NCBI GenBank assembly: GCA_964409635.1
Contig: CAYPEL010000032.1
Span: forward strand, 1-22,229
Source: CAYPEL01 sp964409635
GTDB taxonomy: Bacteria > Pseudomonadota > Gammaproteobacteria > DSM-19610
Length of the DNA: 22,229 bases
Direction of reading: 5' to 3'
Shown here: positions 15,024 to 22,188 of the stretch, in pieces
Layout of the letters: every line of letters starts with the position of its first letter
How positions within the stretch are numbered: position 1 is the stretch's first letter
The notes under the pieces: model-generated
The model's database searches: none
Told to the model about the DNA's origin: nothing
What the model saw: the letters and a program-made list of their open reading frames with translations, nothing else
Translations under genes and position numbers: made by a program

Positions 15024-15416
15024 TTAGGACACGTAACACAGCACTTCGCCGCCTTCACCAGAGCTGCGCGCACTGCGGTCACTCATGACACCCTTTGATG
15101 TCGAAATGATGGCAACGCCCAGACCATTCTGCACCTTAGGTAACTCATCCTTGTTTTTATAGATACGCAAGCCTGGACGGCTGATCCGCTTGATATTGTC
15201 TATCACCGGTTTGCCCTCGTAGTATTTCAGAGTAACCGTCATTTCAGGCTTGCCACCGGCTGCATCAACTTCTGTACCAGTAATATAGCCTTCTTCCTGT
15301 AACACACTGGCAATGGCCTGTTTCAATTTCGAAGCCGGCATAGTCACCGACGCCTTACCGGCAGACTGCGCATTGCGTATACGCGTCAACATGTCTGCTA
15401 TCGGATCCGTCATCAT
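15024..15416 (-). CDS. rpsH: 30S ribosomal protein S8
   Basis: S8 binds the central domain of 16S rRNA and in E. coli represses the spc operon by binding a mimic of its site at the start of rplE. The 130-residue product has TDPIADMLTRIRNAQSAG at the N-terminus. The C-terminal RNA-binding segment reads GLGVAIISTSKGVMSD and GGEVLCYVS. Two adjacent ATG codons are possible starts. An AGGAG motif lies about 10 nt before the first, which I use. The upstream neighbour rpsN ends 23 nt earlier. Confidence 0.99.
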   Translation of the reverse strand: MMTDPIADMLTRIRNAQSAGKASVTMPASKLKQAIASVLQEEGYITGTEVDAAGGKPEMTVTLKYYEGKPVIDNIKRISRPGLRIYKNKDELPKVQNGLGVAIISTSKGVMSDRSARSSGEGGEVLCYVS

Positions 15417-15439
15417 ATTCTTTGTACTCCTAACTCTAA

Positions 15440-15745
15440 TTACCAGCTGGCCTTGACCAGACCCGGTACATCACCGCGCATCGCCGCTTCACGCAACTTA
15501 TTTCGGGATAAACCGAATTTGCGGTAGTAACCGTGCGGCCGGCCCGTTATCCGGCAACGATTTCGCTGCCGCGCCGGGCATGCATCCCGCGGCATAGCCT
15601 GTAGTTTCAGTTGTGCTTCGAAGCGCTCTTCATCGGACTTCTGCAAATCGCGAATATCCGCTTTTAACAGCGCGCGCTTGGCCGCATATTTTCTAACCAG
15701 CTTAGTGCGCTTTAATTCGCGCTGAATCATTGAAACTTTTGCCAT
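15440..15745 (-). CDS. rpsN: 30S ribosomal protein S14, zinc-free form
   Basis: S14 is a late-assembling protein of the 30S head. Starting at the ATG at 15745 gives 101 residues (MAKVSMIQRELKRTKLVRKY...), exactly the E. coli length. The frame stays open upstream to 15808, but that part overlaps the end of rplE and is not family-like. The C-terminal half RQRNRCRITGRPHGYYRKFG and GDVPGLVKASW is diagnostic. The CxxC pairs of the zinc-binding form are absent, so this is the C- version, in contrast to the zinc-binding L36 of the same cluster. Confidence 0.98.
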   Translation of the reverse strand: MAKVSMIQRELKRTKLVRKYAAKRALLKADIRDLQKSDEERFEAQLKLQAMPRDACPARQRNRCRITGRPHGYYRKFGLSRNKLREAAMRGDVPGLVKASW

Positions 15746-15755
15746 TGGTTCGACC

Positions 15756-16295
15756 TCAGTTCTTGAACGGGAAGTTAAATGCCGCCAATAGCGCACGGCC
15801 TTCCTCATCAGTTCGGGCTGTGGTGGTGATATTTATATCTAAACCACGCAGCGTATCAATTTTGTCGTAATCCACTTCCGGGAAAATAATCTGTTCCTGG
15901 ACACCCATGTTGTAATTACCACGGCCGTCGAATGATTTTGGACTTAAGCCCCGGAAATCACGCACCCGTGGTATAGCGATACTGATTAAACGGTCGAGGA
16001 ACTCATACATCCGTTCCCGGCGTAGCGTCACCTTACAACCAATTGGCCAGCCTTCACGCACCTTAAAACCAGCGACAGATTTACGCGCCTTACGGACAAT
16101 CGGTTTTTGACCTGCAATCTTAATCATATCGCCGACCGCATGTTCCATTACCTTTTTATCGCCAAGCGCCTCACCTACACCCATATTCAGCGTGATCTTG
16201 CTGATACGCGGCACCTGCATAACATTTGTGTAAGCAAACTGCTCAGTGAGCTTGCTGATTACTTGATCGCGATAAATTTCCTGTAATCTTGCCAT
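15756..16295 (-). CDS. rplE: 50S ribosomal protein L5
   Basis: L5 binds 5S rRNA and contacts the P-site tRNA and S13 across the subunit interface. The 179-residue protein (E. coli 179) starts MARLQEIYRDQVISKLTEQF. It contains VPRISKITLNMGVGEA, QKPIVRKARKSVAGFKVREG and RDFRGLSPKSFDGRGNYNMG. The C-terminus is GRALLAAFNFPFKN. In E. coli the S8 repressor target lies at the rplX-rplE junction; I could not confirm such a fold here by eye. It ends 10 nt before rpsN. Confidence 0.99.
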   Translation of the reverse strand: MARLQEIYRDQVISKLTEQFAYTNVMQVPRISKITLNMGVGEALGDKKVMEHAVGDMIKIAGQKPIVRKARKSVAGFKVREGWPIGCKVTLRRERMYEFLDRLISIAIPRVRDFRGLSPKSFDGRGNYNMGVQEQIIFPEVDYDKIDTLRGLDINITTTARTDEEGRALLAAFNFPFKN

Positions 16296-16313
16296 GTCAA
16301 TTACTCAATTCGT

Positions 16314-16634
16314 TTATACGTCGAGGACTTCATTAGTGGATTTAAATACACGCACCTTGCGTCCGTCTTCAAGTTGCCGAAAACCAACCCGGTCGGCTTT
16401 CTTTGACTGCGGGTTATAGAGCATCACATTGGAAACGTGGATCGGCATTTCCGATTCCACAATACCGCCAGCAACACCTGCCTGTGGATTTGGCTTAGTA
16501 TGTTTTTTGGCGACGTTCACATTCTCAACCACTACCCGGTCTTTCTCGGGAATCACACGCAGCACATTACCACGCTTACCCCGGTCTTTACCGGTCATTA
16601 CGACCACATCATCGCCTTTTCTAATTTTATGCAT
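16314..16634 (-). CDS. rplX: 50S ribosomal protein L24
   Basis: L24 is an assembly initiator of the large subunit, near the exit of the polypeptide tunnel. The 106-residue protein opens with a KOW motif (IRKGDDVVVMTGKDRGKRGN). Its RNA-binding part contains VENVNVAKKHTKPNPQAGVAGGI, a segment typical of proteobacterial L24, and it ends with KVRVFKSTNEVLDV. It lies 24 nt after rplN and 18 nt before rplE. Confidence 0.99.
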   Translation of the reverse strand: MHKIRKGDDVVVMTGKDRGKRGNVLRVIPEKDRVVVENVNVAKKHTKPNPQAGVAGGIVESEMPIHVSNVMLYNPQSKKADRVGFRQLEDGRKVRVFKSTNEVLDV

Positions 16635-16658
16635 GACCTGTACTCCTGCCTGTTTGCT

Positions 16659-17027
16659 CTACAGTACTTCCGGCGCGAGAGAAATAATTTTCATAAAGCG
16701 TTCACTGCGCAGCTCGCGGGTTACTGGTCCAAAAATACGTGTACCGATTGGCTCAAGTTTGGTATTCAACAAGACAGCCGCATTACCGTCAAAACGAATC
16801 AGGGAACCATCCGGACGGCGCACACCCTTTGCTGTGCGGACAACGACTGCATTATAAACCTCACCCTTCTTGACTTTGCCGCGCGGGATGGCTTCTTTAA
16901 TACTCACCTTGATGACATCACCGATGCCTGCATACCGGCGGTGTGAACCACCCAGCACCTTGATGCACTGCAAACGCCGTGCGCCACTGTTATCCGCTAC
17001 ATCAAGTATGGTCTGCATCTGGATCAT
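16659..17027 (-). CDS. rplN: 50S ribosomal protein L14
   Basis: L14 forms part of the intersubunit surface next to L19 and is the site where the silencing factor RsfS docks in other bacteria. The 122-residue product reads MIQMQTILDVADNSGARRLQ, then GGSHRRYAGIGDVIKVSIKE, and ends GPVTRELRSERFMKIISLAP plus EVL. It is the first gene of the spc group. The 50-nt gap to rpsQ contains TTGTCA on the minus strand but no matching -10, so I do not call a promoter. Confidence 0.99.
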   Translation of the reverse strand: MIQMQTILDVADNSGARRLQCIKVLGGSHRRYAGIGDVIKVSIKEAIPRGKVKKGEVYNAVVVRTAKGVRRPDGSLIRFDGNAAVLLNTKLEPIGTRIFGPVTRELRSERFMKIISLAPEVL

Positions 17028-17077
17028 GTTCTTTTACCTGATTCTCTATCGCTATTTCGGTTTCGTACGCCTGACAA

Positions 17078-17341
17078 CTAGCCTGCAGGACGTTCCACTA
17101 CTTCTACCAGTTTCCAGGACTTCGTCTTGGAAACCGGGCGGCATTCCTGAATGGTAACTTTGTCGCCCTGCTTGCACTCATTTTGTTCATCGTGGATGTG
17201 GAACTTGGTCGAGCGGCGGATATACTTGCCGTAGAGGGGATGCTTGACACGGCGCTCCACCAACACGACAGCACTTTTATCCATTTTGTCACTCACAACC
17301 TGGCCCGTCAGCGTCCTGATAAGTTTCGCCGTTTCATTCAT
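17078..17341 (-). CDS. rpsQ: 30S ribosomal protein S17
   Basis: S17 is an OB-fold primary binder of the 5' domain of 16S rRNA. The 87-residue protein has LIRTLTGQVVSDKMDKSAVV, the block HPLYGKYIRRSTKFHIHDE, and GDKVTIQECRPVSKTKSWKL. The length is close to that of E. coli (84). Its ATG overlaps the rpmC stop by 4 nt (ATGA), suggesting translational coupling. It is the last gene of the S10 group. Confidence 0.99.
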   Translation of the reverse strand: MNETAKLIRTLTGQVVSDKMDKSAVVLVERRVKHPLYGKYIRRSTKFHIHDEQNECKQGDKVTIQECRPVSKTKSWKLVEVVERPAG

Positions 17342-17538
17342 GACGCACCACCTGATTGGGTTTCATTCATTACCGTTTTAATTCGCGCAATATCGCGGCG
17401 TACTTTTTTAACGTGATCTGGGCGAGCCAACTCGCCGCTGCCCTTTTGCATACGCAAATTGAATTGTTCGCGCAACAAGTCGTCCAGTTCCTTCTGCAGC
17501 TCCTGCGATGATTTCTGACGTAGTTCAGTGGCGTTCAT
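17338..17538 (-). CDS. rpmC: 50S ribosomal protein L29
   Basis: L29 is a two-helix protein near the tunnel exit, contacting SRP and trigger factor sites. I place the start at ATG 17538, giving 66 residues beginning MNATELRQKSSQELQKEL, which aligns with E. coli MKAKELREKS. A GTG one codon earlier (17541) is possible but adds an extra Met-equivalent not seen in E. coli L29. The conserved core is LLREQFNLRMQKGSGELARP. The start overlaps the rplP stop by one base (TGATG), and the end overlaps rpsQ. Confidence 0.97.
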   Translation of the reverse strand: MNATELRQKSSQELQKELDDLLREQFNLRMQKGSGELARPDHVKKVRRDIARIKTVMNETQSGGAS

Positions 17539-17951
17539 CACATCACCGTCCGGTTAACAAAGGTTGTCCGCACCGGCAATTTTGCGGCCGCTAATTTAAA
17601 CGCCTGGCGTGCTATTTCCTCAGACACACCTTCCATTTCGTAAAGCACACGGCCCGGCTGAATTTTTGCAACCCAGTACTCGACGTTACCCTTACCTTTA
17701 CCCATCCGTACTTCGATAGGCTTCTTGGTAATAGGCACATCAGGAAAAACCCGGATCCATAATTTACCACCACGTTTTACCTTGCGGGTAATGGCACGGC
17801 GAGCCGCTTCAATCTGGCGCGCAGTCACCTGTCCACGCGTGGTAGCCTTCAGCGCAAATTCACCGAAACTGACCTTGCTGCCACTTTGTGCAAGTCCACG
17901 GTTGCGGCCTTTCTGCTGCTTACGGAACTTCGTTCTTTTTGGCTGTAACAT
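17538..17951 (-). CDS. rplP: 50S ribosomal protein L16
   Basis: L16 organises the A-site region of the large subunit and is needed for late 50S assembly. The 137-residue product starts MLQPKRTKFRKQQKGRNRGL. It contains RQIEAARRAITRKVKRGGK and RMGKGKGNVEYWVAKIQPG. R82 is the counterpart of E. coli R81, the residue hydroxylated by the oxygenase RoxA (YcfD) in that species. One extra residue relative to E. coli lies in the loop near residue 24. It follows rpsC by 14 nt. Confidence 0.99.
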   Translation of the reverse strand: MLQPKRTKFRKQQKGRNRGLAQSGSKVSFGEFALKATTRGQVTARQIEAARRAITRKVKRGGKLWIRVFPDVPITKKPIEVRMGKGKGNVEYWVAKIQPGRVLYEMEGVSEEIARQAFKLAAAKLPVRTTFVNRTVM

Positions 17952-17965
17952 TTATCTAAACCCCG

Positions 17966-18649
17966 TTACTTCTTCGCTGCCGATTTCTTAGGTGTTTCCG
18001 CCTCAGCCTCTTGCTCACCGCGGCTCAGTATTTCACCCTTGAAAATCCATACTTTAACGCCAATCAACCCGTAGGTTGTGCTGGCCTCTGCAAAACCATA
18101 GTCAATATCAGCGCGCAAGGTGTGCAATGGCACGCGGCCCTCGCGGTACCATTCGCTGCGCGCTATTTCTGCACCGTTCAAACGGCCGCCGACTTTAATC
18201 TTGATACCTTGTGCACCAAGGCGCATGGCATTACCCACGGCGCGCTTCATTGCGCGGCGGAACATGATGCGGCGTTCAAGTTGCTGGGCAACACTTTCCG
18301 CAACCAGATGAGCCTCGATTTCCGGTTTACGTATTTCCTCGATATTGATATGCACCGGCATGCCCATTTTGCGGGACACTTCGCCGCGCAGCCTCTCTAT
18401 ATCTTCGCCTTTCTTGCCGATGACAATACCGGGCCGCGCTGTGTGTATGGTCAAAACCGCATTGTTGGCCGGCCGCTCGATTTTAATATTGCTCACTGAC
18501 GCGTGCGACAAGCGCTTTCTGACAAAATCCCTGATTTCCAAATCCAGGTTCAGGAAATTTGCGTAATCTTTGGAATCCGCATACCACGTCGAGGTCCAGT
18601 CTTTGACTATTCCCAGACGCATACCGATTGGATGTACTTTTTGACCCAT
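17966..18649 (-). CDS. rpsC: 30S ribosomal protein S3
   Basis: S3 lines the mRNA entry tunnel with S4 and S5. The 227-residue protein begins MGQKVHPIGMRLGIVKDWTS. It carries a type II KH domain with the GKKG loop at 78-81, and the C-terminal domain with MRLGAQGIKIKVGGRLNGAE and ARSEWYREGRVPLHTLRADI. A variable acidic then basic tail ends EAEAETPKKSAAKK. It follows rplV by 23 nt. Confidence 0.99.
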   Translation of the reverse strand: MGQKVHPIGMRLGIVKDWTSTWYADSKDYANFLNLDLEIRDFVRKRLSHASVSNIKIERPANNAVLTIHTARPGIVIGKKGEDIERLRGEVSRKMGMPVHINIEEIRKPEIEAHLVAESVAQQLERRIMFRRAMKRAVGNAMRLGAQGIKIKVGGRLNGAEIARSEWYREGRVPLHTLRADIDYGFAEASTTYGLIGVKVWIFKGEILSRGEQEAEAETPKKSAAKK

Positions 18650-18672
18650 GCCGTACTCTCAGTCCTGATTAT

Positions 18673-19008
18673 TTACTGTTCAGCAACAGTCACTTTAATG
18701 TGACTGGTGCGTTTCAATATCCGGTTGGCACGGCCCTTGGCGCGTGCATTCCAGCGTTTATATACCCGGCCTTCATCCACACAGATGACAGCTACTTTCA
18801 ATTCATCAATATCAGCACCTTCATTGTGCTCGGCGTTGGCAATCGCCGATTCAAGTACCTTGCGAACCAGCTGAGCTGCTTTCTTCTGACTGAACGTCAG
18901 TGTTTCCAATGCACGTTCGACAGCCAGGCCACGAATCTGGTCTGCAACCAGGCGGCACTTCTGAGGCGAGATACGCACGTGACTTAATTTAGCTGTGGCT
19001 TGCATCAT
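18673..19008 (-). CDS. rplV: 50S ribosomal protein L22
   Basis: L22 extends a long beta hairpin into the nascent-peptide tunnel. The product has 111 residues from the first of two adjacent ATGs. The second ATG (19005) sits better relative to the AAGGGG ribosome site (7 nt rather than 4) and aligns with E. coli METIAKH, so the true protein may have 110. The core reads VADQIRGLAVERALETLTF and KVLESAIANAEHNEGADIDE. The tunnel loop reads YKRWNARAKGRANR where E. coli has MKRIMPRAKGRADR, a mild departure at the loop tip. Confidence 0.98.
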   Translation of the reverse strand: MMQATAKLSHVRISPQKCRLVADQIRGLAVERALETLTFSQKKAAQLVRKVLESAIANAEHNEGADIDELKVAVICVDEGRVYKRWNARAKGRANRILKRTSHIKVTVAEQ

Positions 19009-19016
19009 CTTGCCCC

Positions 19017-19289
19017 TTATTTCGATTTCCTGTCAGCCGCGTGACCCTTAAAGGTACGCGTCACCGCAAATTCACCCAGCTTATGTCCAACCATGTTTTC
19101 ATTAATCAGGATCGGTACATGCTGGCGGCCGTTGTGTACAGCGATCGTTAAGCCCACCATATCCGGCAACACCATTGAGCGGCGTGACCAGGTCTTAACA
19201 GGCTTGCGGCTATTACTGCTAACAGCCTCATCAACCTTTTTCGACAGATGCGTGTCGATGAAGGGTCCTTTCTTTACTGAACGTGGCAC
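19017..19289 (-). CDS. rpsS: 30S ribosomal protein S19
   Basis: S19 lies in the 30S head next to S13 and reaches toward the A-site tRNA. The 90-residue product starts PRSVKKGPFIDTHLSKKVDE after the initiator, which is a GTG at 19289 rather than ATG. The family core TWSRRSMVLPDMVGLTIAVH and GHKLGEFAVTRTFKGHAAD is intact. It follows rplB by 19 nt and precedes rplV by 8 nt. Confidence 0.98.
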   Translation of the reverse strand: MPRSVKKGPFIDTHLSKKVDEAVSSNSRKPVKTWSRRSMVLPDMVGLTIAVHNGRQHVPILINENMVGHKLGEFAVTRTFKGHAADRKSK

Positions 19290-19308
19290 TGTATTAACCT
19301 CTACTCAA

Positions 19309-20136
19309 TCACTTCTTATTACGACGGCGAACGATCATATTATCGGTACGCTTGTTTTTACGGGTTTTGTAACCCTTGGTCGGCATACCCCAGGGCGATA
19401 CCGGATGCCGGCCGCCTGAAGTACGGCCTTCACCACCACCGTGCGGATGATCGACCGGATTCATGGCAACGCCGCGAACCGTTGGTCGTACACCACGCCA
19501 GCGTTTGGCGCCGGCTTTGCCTAACGAACGCAAATTATGTTCGTGGTTACCCACTTCACCGATTGTCGCACGGCAGTCAGAAGGCACTTTACGCATTTCA
19601 CCAGAGCGTAACCGCAAAGTTGCATAACCACCTTCACGCGCGACTAGTTGCACACCACAGCCGGCACTGCGCGCGATTTGTCCGCCCTTGCCGGGCTTCA
19701 TTTCCACATTGTGCACCATGGTGCCCACCGGGATATTGCGCAAGGGCATGGCATTGCCTGGTTTAATAGGTGCATGCACACCATTATTTATTTCAGCGCC
19801 TGCGGCTACTCCGCGTGGCGCCAGGATGTACCGGCGCTCACCATCTGCATAGAGTATAAGCGCAATATTAGCACTGCGGTTGGGATCATATTCCAGCCGC
19901 TCAACTTTACCCGGCACACCATCTTTATCGCGTTTGAAATCAATCACACGGTAGTGCTGACGATGACCACCACCACGATGCCGCGTGGTTATGCGGCCGG
20001 CATTGTTACGCCCACCGGTCTTACTTTTCTTTTCCAGCAACGGTGCATACGGCTCACCTTTATGCAGCTGATGGTCGACAATCTTGACGACGAAGCGGCG
20101 TCCCGCTGATGTTGGCTTGGTTTTTACGATTGCCAT
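19309..20136 (-). CDS. rplB: 50S ribosomal protein L2
   Basis: L2 is among the most conserved large-subunit proteins, needed for subunit joining and close to the peptidyl transferase centre. The 275-residue protein starts MAIVKTKPTSAGRRFVVKIV. It has the N-terminal RGGGHRQHYRVIDFKRDKDG, the central LRNIPVGTMVHNVEMKPGKG, and the C-terminal NPVDHPHGGGEGRTSGGRHP, with the conserved histidines at 230 and 232. The length is close to that of E. coli (273). It lies 27 nt after rplW. Confidence 0.99.
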   Translation of the reverse strand: MAIVKTKPTSAGRRFVVKIVDHQLHKGEPYAPLLEKKSKTGGRNNAGRITTRHRGGGHRQHYRVIDFKRDKDGVPGKVERLEYDPNRSANIALILYADGERRYILAPRGVAAGAEINNGVHAPIKPGNAMPLRNIPVGTMVHNVEMKPGKGGQIARSAGCGVQLVAREGGYATLRLRSGEMRKVPSDCRATIGEVGNHEHNLRSLGKAGAKRWRGVRPTVRGVAMNPVDHPHGGGEGRTSGGRHPVSPWGMPTKGYKTRKNKRTDNMIVRRRNKK

Positions 20137-20163
20137 GATTAAACCCTGTTAGTTCAAAGCGCC

Positions 20164-20460
20164 CTAGTCTGCGCCAGCGAAATCAATATCTGAGCCTTCT
20201 GCTAACGTCACATAGGCTTTTTTCCAATCGGAACGGCGTCCAACAGCCTGGCCGAAACGTTTTACCTTGCCACGCACGTTGGCCGTACAAACCGTCATCA
20301 CCGATACGTCAAACATTTTTTCAACCGCCCGGCGGATCTCAGGCTTCGATGCATCCTTGAGAACCTTGAAAACTACCTGCCTGTGGTCATCGGCAACCCG
20401 CGTACTCTTTTCCGACACGACGGGTGCAACAATAATTTTACTCAAGCGATCCATATTCAT
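20164..20460 (-). CDS. rplW: 50S ribosomal protein L23
   Basis: L23 forms the main docking site at the tunnel exit for trigger factor and SRP. The 98-residue protein contains RLSKIIVAPVVSEKSTRVAD, KDASKPEIRRAVEKMFDVSV and VGRRSDWKKAYVTLAEG. Its ATG overlaps the rplD stop by 4 nt (ATGA). An in-frame ATG at codon 3 is an alternative but loses that overlap. The trigger-factor contact region near the N-terminus (VVSEKS) keeps the conserved glutamate. Confidence 0.99.
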   Translation of the reverse strand: MNMDRLSKIIVAPVVSEKSTRVADDHRQVVFKVLKDASKPEIRRAVEKMFDVSVMTVCTANVRGKVKRFGQAVGRRSDWKKAYVTLAEGSDIDFAGAD

Positions 20461-21059
20461 GATAATTTTTCCTCGAACTGACGTAACGCATTGACCGTCA
20501 TGACGACCTTGTCATAATTAATCAGGTTAACCGGATCAACCAGTTCTGTATCAAACACATCAACGTGGGGCAGATTGCGTGCAGCCAGATATAGATTCTC
20601 ATCCGGCTCATGACTCACAATCAACACATCTTCCAGATCCATCGCCTTGAGTTTTTCAACCAACTGCTTGGTCTTGGGTGCATCGACTGCAAAGCTTTCA
20701 ACCACCACCAAACGATCCTGACGAACCAGTTCTGACAATATTGAACGGACGGCCGAGCGATAGGCTTTCTTGTTGACCTTTTGTGAATAGTCACGCGGTT
20801 TTGCCGCAAAGACCTTACCACCACCGCGCCATATCGGGCTGCGTGACGTACCCGCACGCGCACGACCGGTGCCTTTTTGACGGAAGGGCTTGGCGCCACC
20901 ACCGCGAACCTCCGACCGGGTTTTCTGAGCCCGTGTTCCAGACCGGCCACCCGCCATATAGGCGACCACGACCTGGTGCACCAGCGCTTCATTAAATGCC
21001 TGTCCGAATACCGCATCTGCGACACTCACACTGCTACCGTCTTGCACTTGAATATCCAT
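20457..21059 (-). CDS. rplD: 50S ribosomal protein L4
   Basis: L4 is a large-subunit protein whose loop lines the exit tunnel. In E. coli it also represses the S10 operon through the rpsJ leader. The 200-residue product (E. coli 201) has the long loop GTRAQKTRSEVRGGGAKPFR then KGTGRARAGTSRSPIWRGGG. The globular core includes VVESFAVDAPKTKQLVEKLK and ends VNALRQFEEKLS. Loop residues near those altered in macrolide-resistant E. coli look standard. It follows rplC by 11 nt. Confidence 0.99.
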   Translation of the reverse strand: MDIQVQDGSSVSVADAVFGQAFNEALVHQVVVAYMAGGRSGTRAQKTRSEVRGGGAKPFRQKGTGRARAGTSRSPIWRGGGKVFAAKPRDYSQKVNKKAYRSAVRSILSELVRQDRLVVVESFAVDAPKTKQLVEKLKAMDLEDVLIVSHEPDENLYLAARNLPHVDVFDTELVDPVNLINYDKVVMTVNALRQFEEKLS

Positions 21060-21070
21060 TGAACCGACCT

Positions 21071-21712
21071 CTACCGCGCCTTGACCGCTGGCGTAACAAT
21101 CACGTTACCGCCCTTGGAGCCAGGGATGGCACCTTTTATCAGCAAAAGATTCCGCTCTTGATCAACCCGGATTACTTCCAGGTTTTGTGCTGTACGGCGC
21201 ACGTTACCCATGTGACCGGCCATTTTCTTACCCTTGAAGACACGGCCTGGCGTCTGGCACTGACCAATTGAACCAATCGCGCGATGCGACAGCGAGTTAC
21301 CGTGGGTAGCATCCTGCATATGGAAATGATGACGTTTAACACCGCCCGCATAACCTTTACCAATGGTCGTCCCCGCCACATCGACCTTCTGTCCGGCCGC
21401 AAACATATCCAGACTCACCTGCGCACCGGCCTGGATGTCATCGCCTTCGCCATCTCGCAGGCGGAATTCCCAGAGTCCGCGACCCGCTTCGGTACCGGCT
21501 TTTGCAAAGTGGCCTGCAGCGGCCTTATTAACACGCGAGGCGCGGCGGCTGCCCGTGGTGACCTGGATAGCCCGGTAACCATCAGCATCCGCAGATTTAA
21601 CCTGCGTCACTCTGTTAGGCTCTATCTGCAACACGGTGACCGGCACAGACGCGCCTTCTTCAGTGAAGATTCTCGTCATGCCCGCTTTACGTCCTATCAA
21701 ACCGATTGTCAT
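21071..21712 (-). CDS. rplC: 50S ribosomal protein L3
   Basis: L3 starts large-subunit assembly and sends an extension to the peptidyl transferase centre. The 213-residue protein begins TIGLIGRKAGMTRIFTEEG after Met. The central extension reads KRHHFHMQDATHGNSLSHR and SIGQCQTPGRVFKGKKMAGH. Q153 corresponds to E. coli Q150, the glutamine methylated by PrmB; the preceding residue is Cys152 instead of Asn. It ends GGNVIVTPAVKAR. It follows rpsJ by 24 nt. Confidence 0.99.
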   Translation of the reverse strand: MTIGLIGRKAGMTRIFTEEGASVPVTVLQIEPNRVTQVKSADADGYRAIQVTTGSRRASRVNKAAAGHFAKAGTEAGRGLWEFRLRDGEGDDIQAGAQVSLDMFAAGQKVDVAGTTIGKGYAGGVKRHHFHMQDATHGNSLSHRAIGSIGQCQTPGRVFKGKKMAGHMGNVRRTAQNLEVIRVDQERNLLLIKGAIPGSKGGNVIVTPAVKAR

Positions 21713-21736
21713 CGCGCTAACCCCTGATATATGGTC

Positions 21737-22048
21737 TTAGTTCAGCTTGATTTGCACATCAACGCCCGCTGCAAGATCCAGCTTCATTAATGCATCAACT
21801 GTTTTGTCAGTAGGATCGACTATATCCATCAGGCGCTTGTGCGTACGGATTTCGTACTGGTCACGCGCGTCCTTATTCACATGCGGTGAAATCAGGATAG
21901 TGAAGCGTTCTTTTTTGGTAGGTAACGGAATCGGGCCACGCACTTGCGCACCTGTGCGCCGTGCTGTCTCGACAATTTCACGCGCCGATTGATCGATCAA
22001 GCGATGATCGAATGCTTTCAAGCGAATGCGAATTCTTTGATTTGCCAT
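21737..22048 (-). CDS. rpsJ: 30S ribosomal protein S10 (NusE)
   Basis: S10 is a 30S head protein that also serves as NusE, binding NusB and NusG to link transcription with translation. The 103-residue length equals that of E. coli S10. The sequence runs MANQRIRIRLKAFDHRLID, then VRGPIPLPTKKERFTILIS on the ribosome-inserted loop, and RTHKRLMDIVDPTDKTVDAL. It is the first gene of the S10 operon, with an AGAGG ribosome site before the ATG. The upstream gap to tuf carries the inverted repeat described separately. Confidence 0.99.
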   Translation of the reverse strand: MANQRIRIRLKAFDHRLIDQSAREIVETARRTGAQVRGPIPLPTKKERFTILISPHVNKDARDQYEIRTHKRLMDIVDPTDKTVDALMKLDLAAGVDVQIKLN

Positions 22049-22066
22049 CTTAACCTCTAAAGAACA

Positions 22067-22088
22067 GGGGTGGCGTTAAAATCACCCC
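22067..22088 (-). promoter_or_regulatory. small hairpin in the rpsJ leader
   Basis: GGGGTG (22067-22072) and CACCCC (22083-22088) form a 6-bp stem with a 10-nt AT-rich loop, ending 18 nt before the rpsJ ATG. It may affect rpsJ translation. No T-tract follows, so it is not an intrinsic terminator. The long E. coli-type S10 leader that L4 recognises is not evident. Confidence 0.4.
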
Positions 22089-22098
22089 ACAATCCAGT

Positions 22099-22176
22099 GA
22101 ATTTAAAGGGGTCAGATCCCTTTTTTATCCTTAAAAAATAGTCGTGTAAAAAAAGGGATCTGACCCCTTTAAATTC
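22099..22176. repeat. perfect 28-bp inverted repeat in the tuf-rpsJ gap
   Basis: The arms 22099-22126 and 22149-22176 are exact inverted copies around a 22-nt AT-rich loop. Each arm contains GGGGTCAGATCCCTTTTTT or its complement. The right arm's TTTAAATTC end is repeated directly (22168-22176 and 22177-22185). I recall the motif from repeats beside REP-associated (Y1) transposases in proteobacteria; that link is from memory and is not shown here. The RNA would fold into a long stem between tuf and rpsJ. Confidence 0.85.
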
Positions 22177-22188
22177 TTTAAATTCTAA

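Noticed and set aside
15746..15808. 21-codon N-terminal extension of S14
   Set aside because: It overlaps the rplE 3' end. The internal ATG at 15745 gives the exact family length of 101 residues.
16429..16946. Overlapping 142- and 169-residue plus-strand frames
   Set aside because: Both are antisense to rplX and rplN, without family features or a separate promoter.
17028..17077. Possible spc promoter starting with TTGTCA in the rpsQ-rplN gap
   Set aside because: The -35-like hexamer is good, but no -10 resembling TATAAT lies at 16-18 nt spacing.
18011..18499. 162-residue plus-strand frame
   Set aside because: It is antisense to rpsC, a clear S3 gene.
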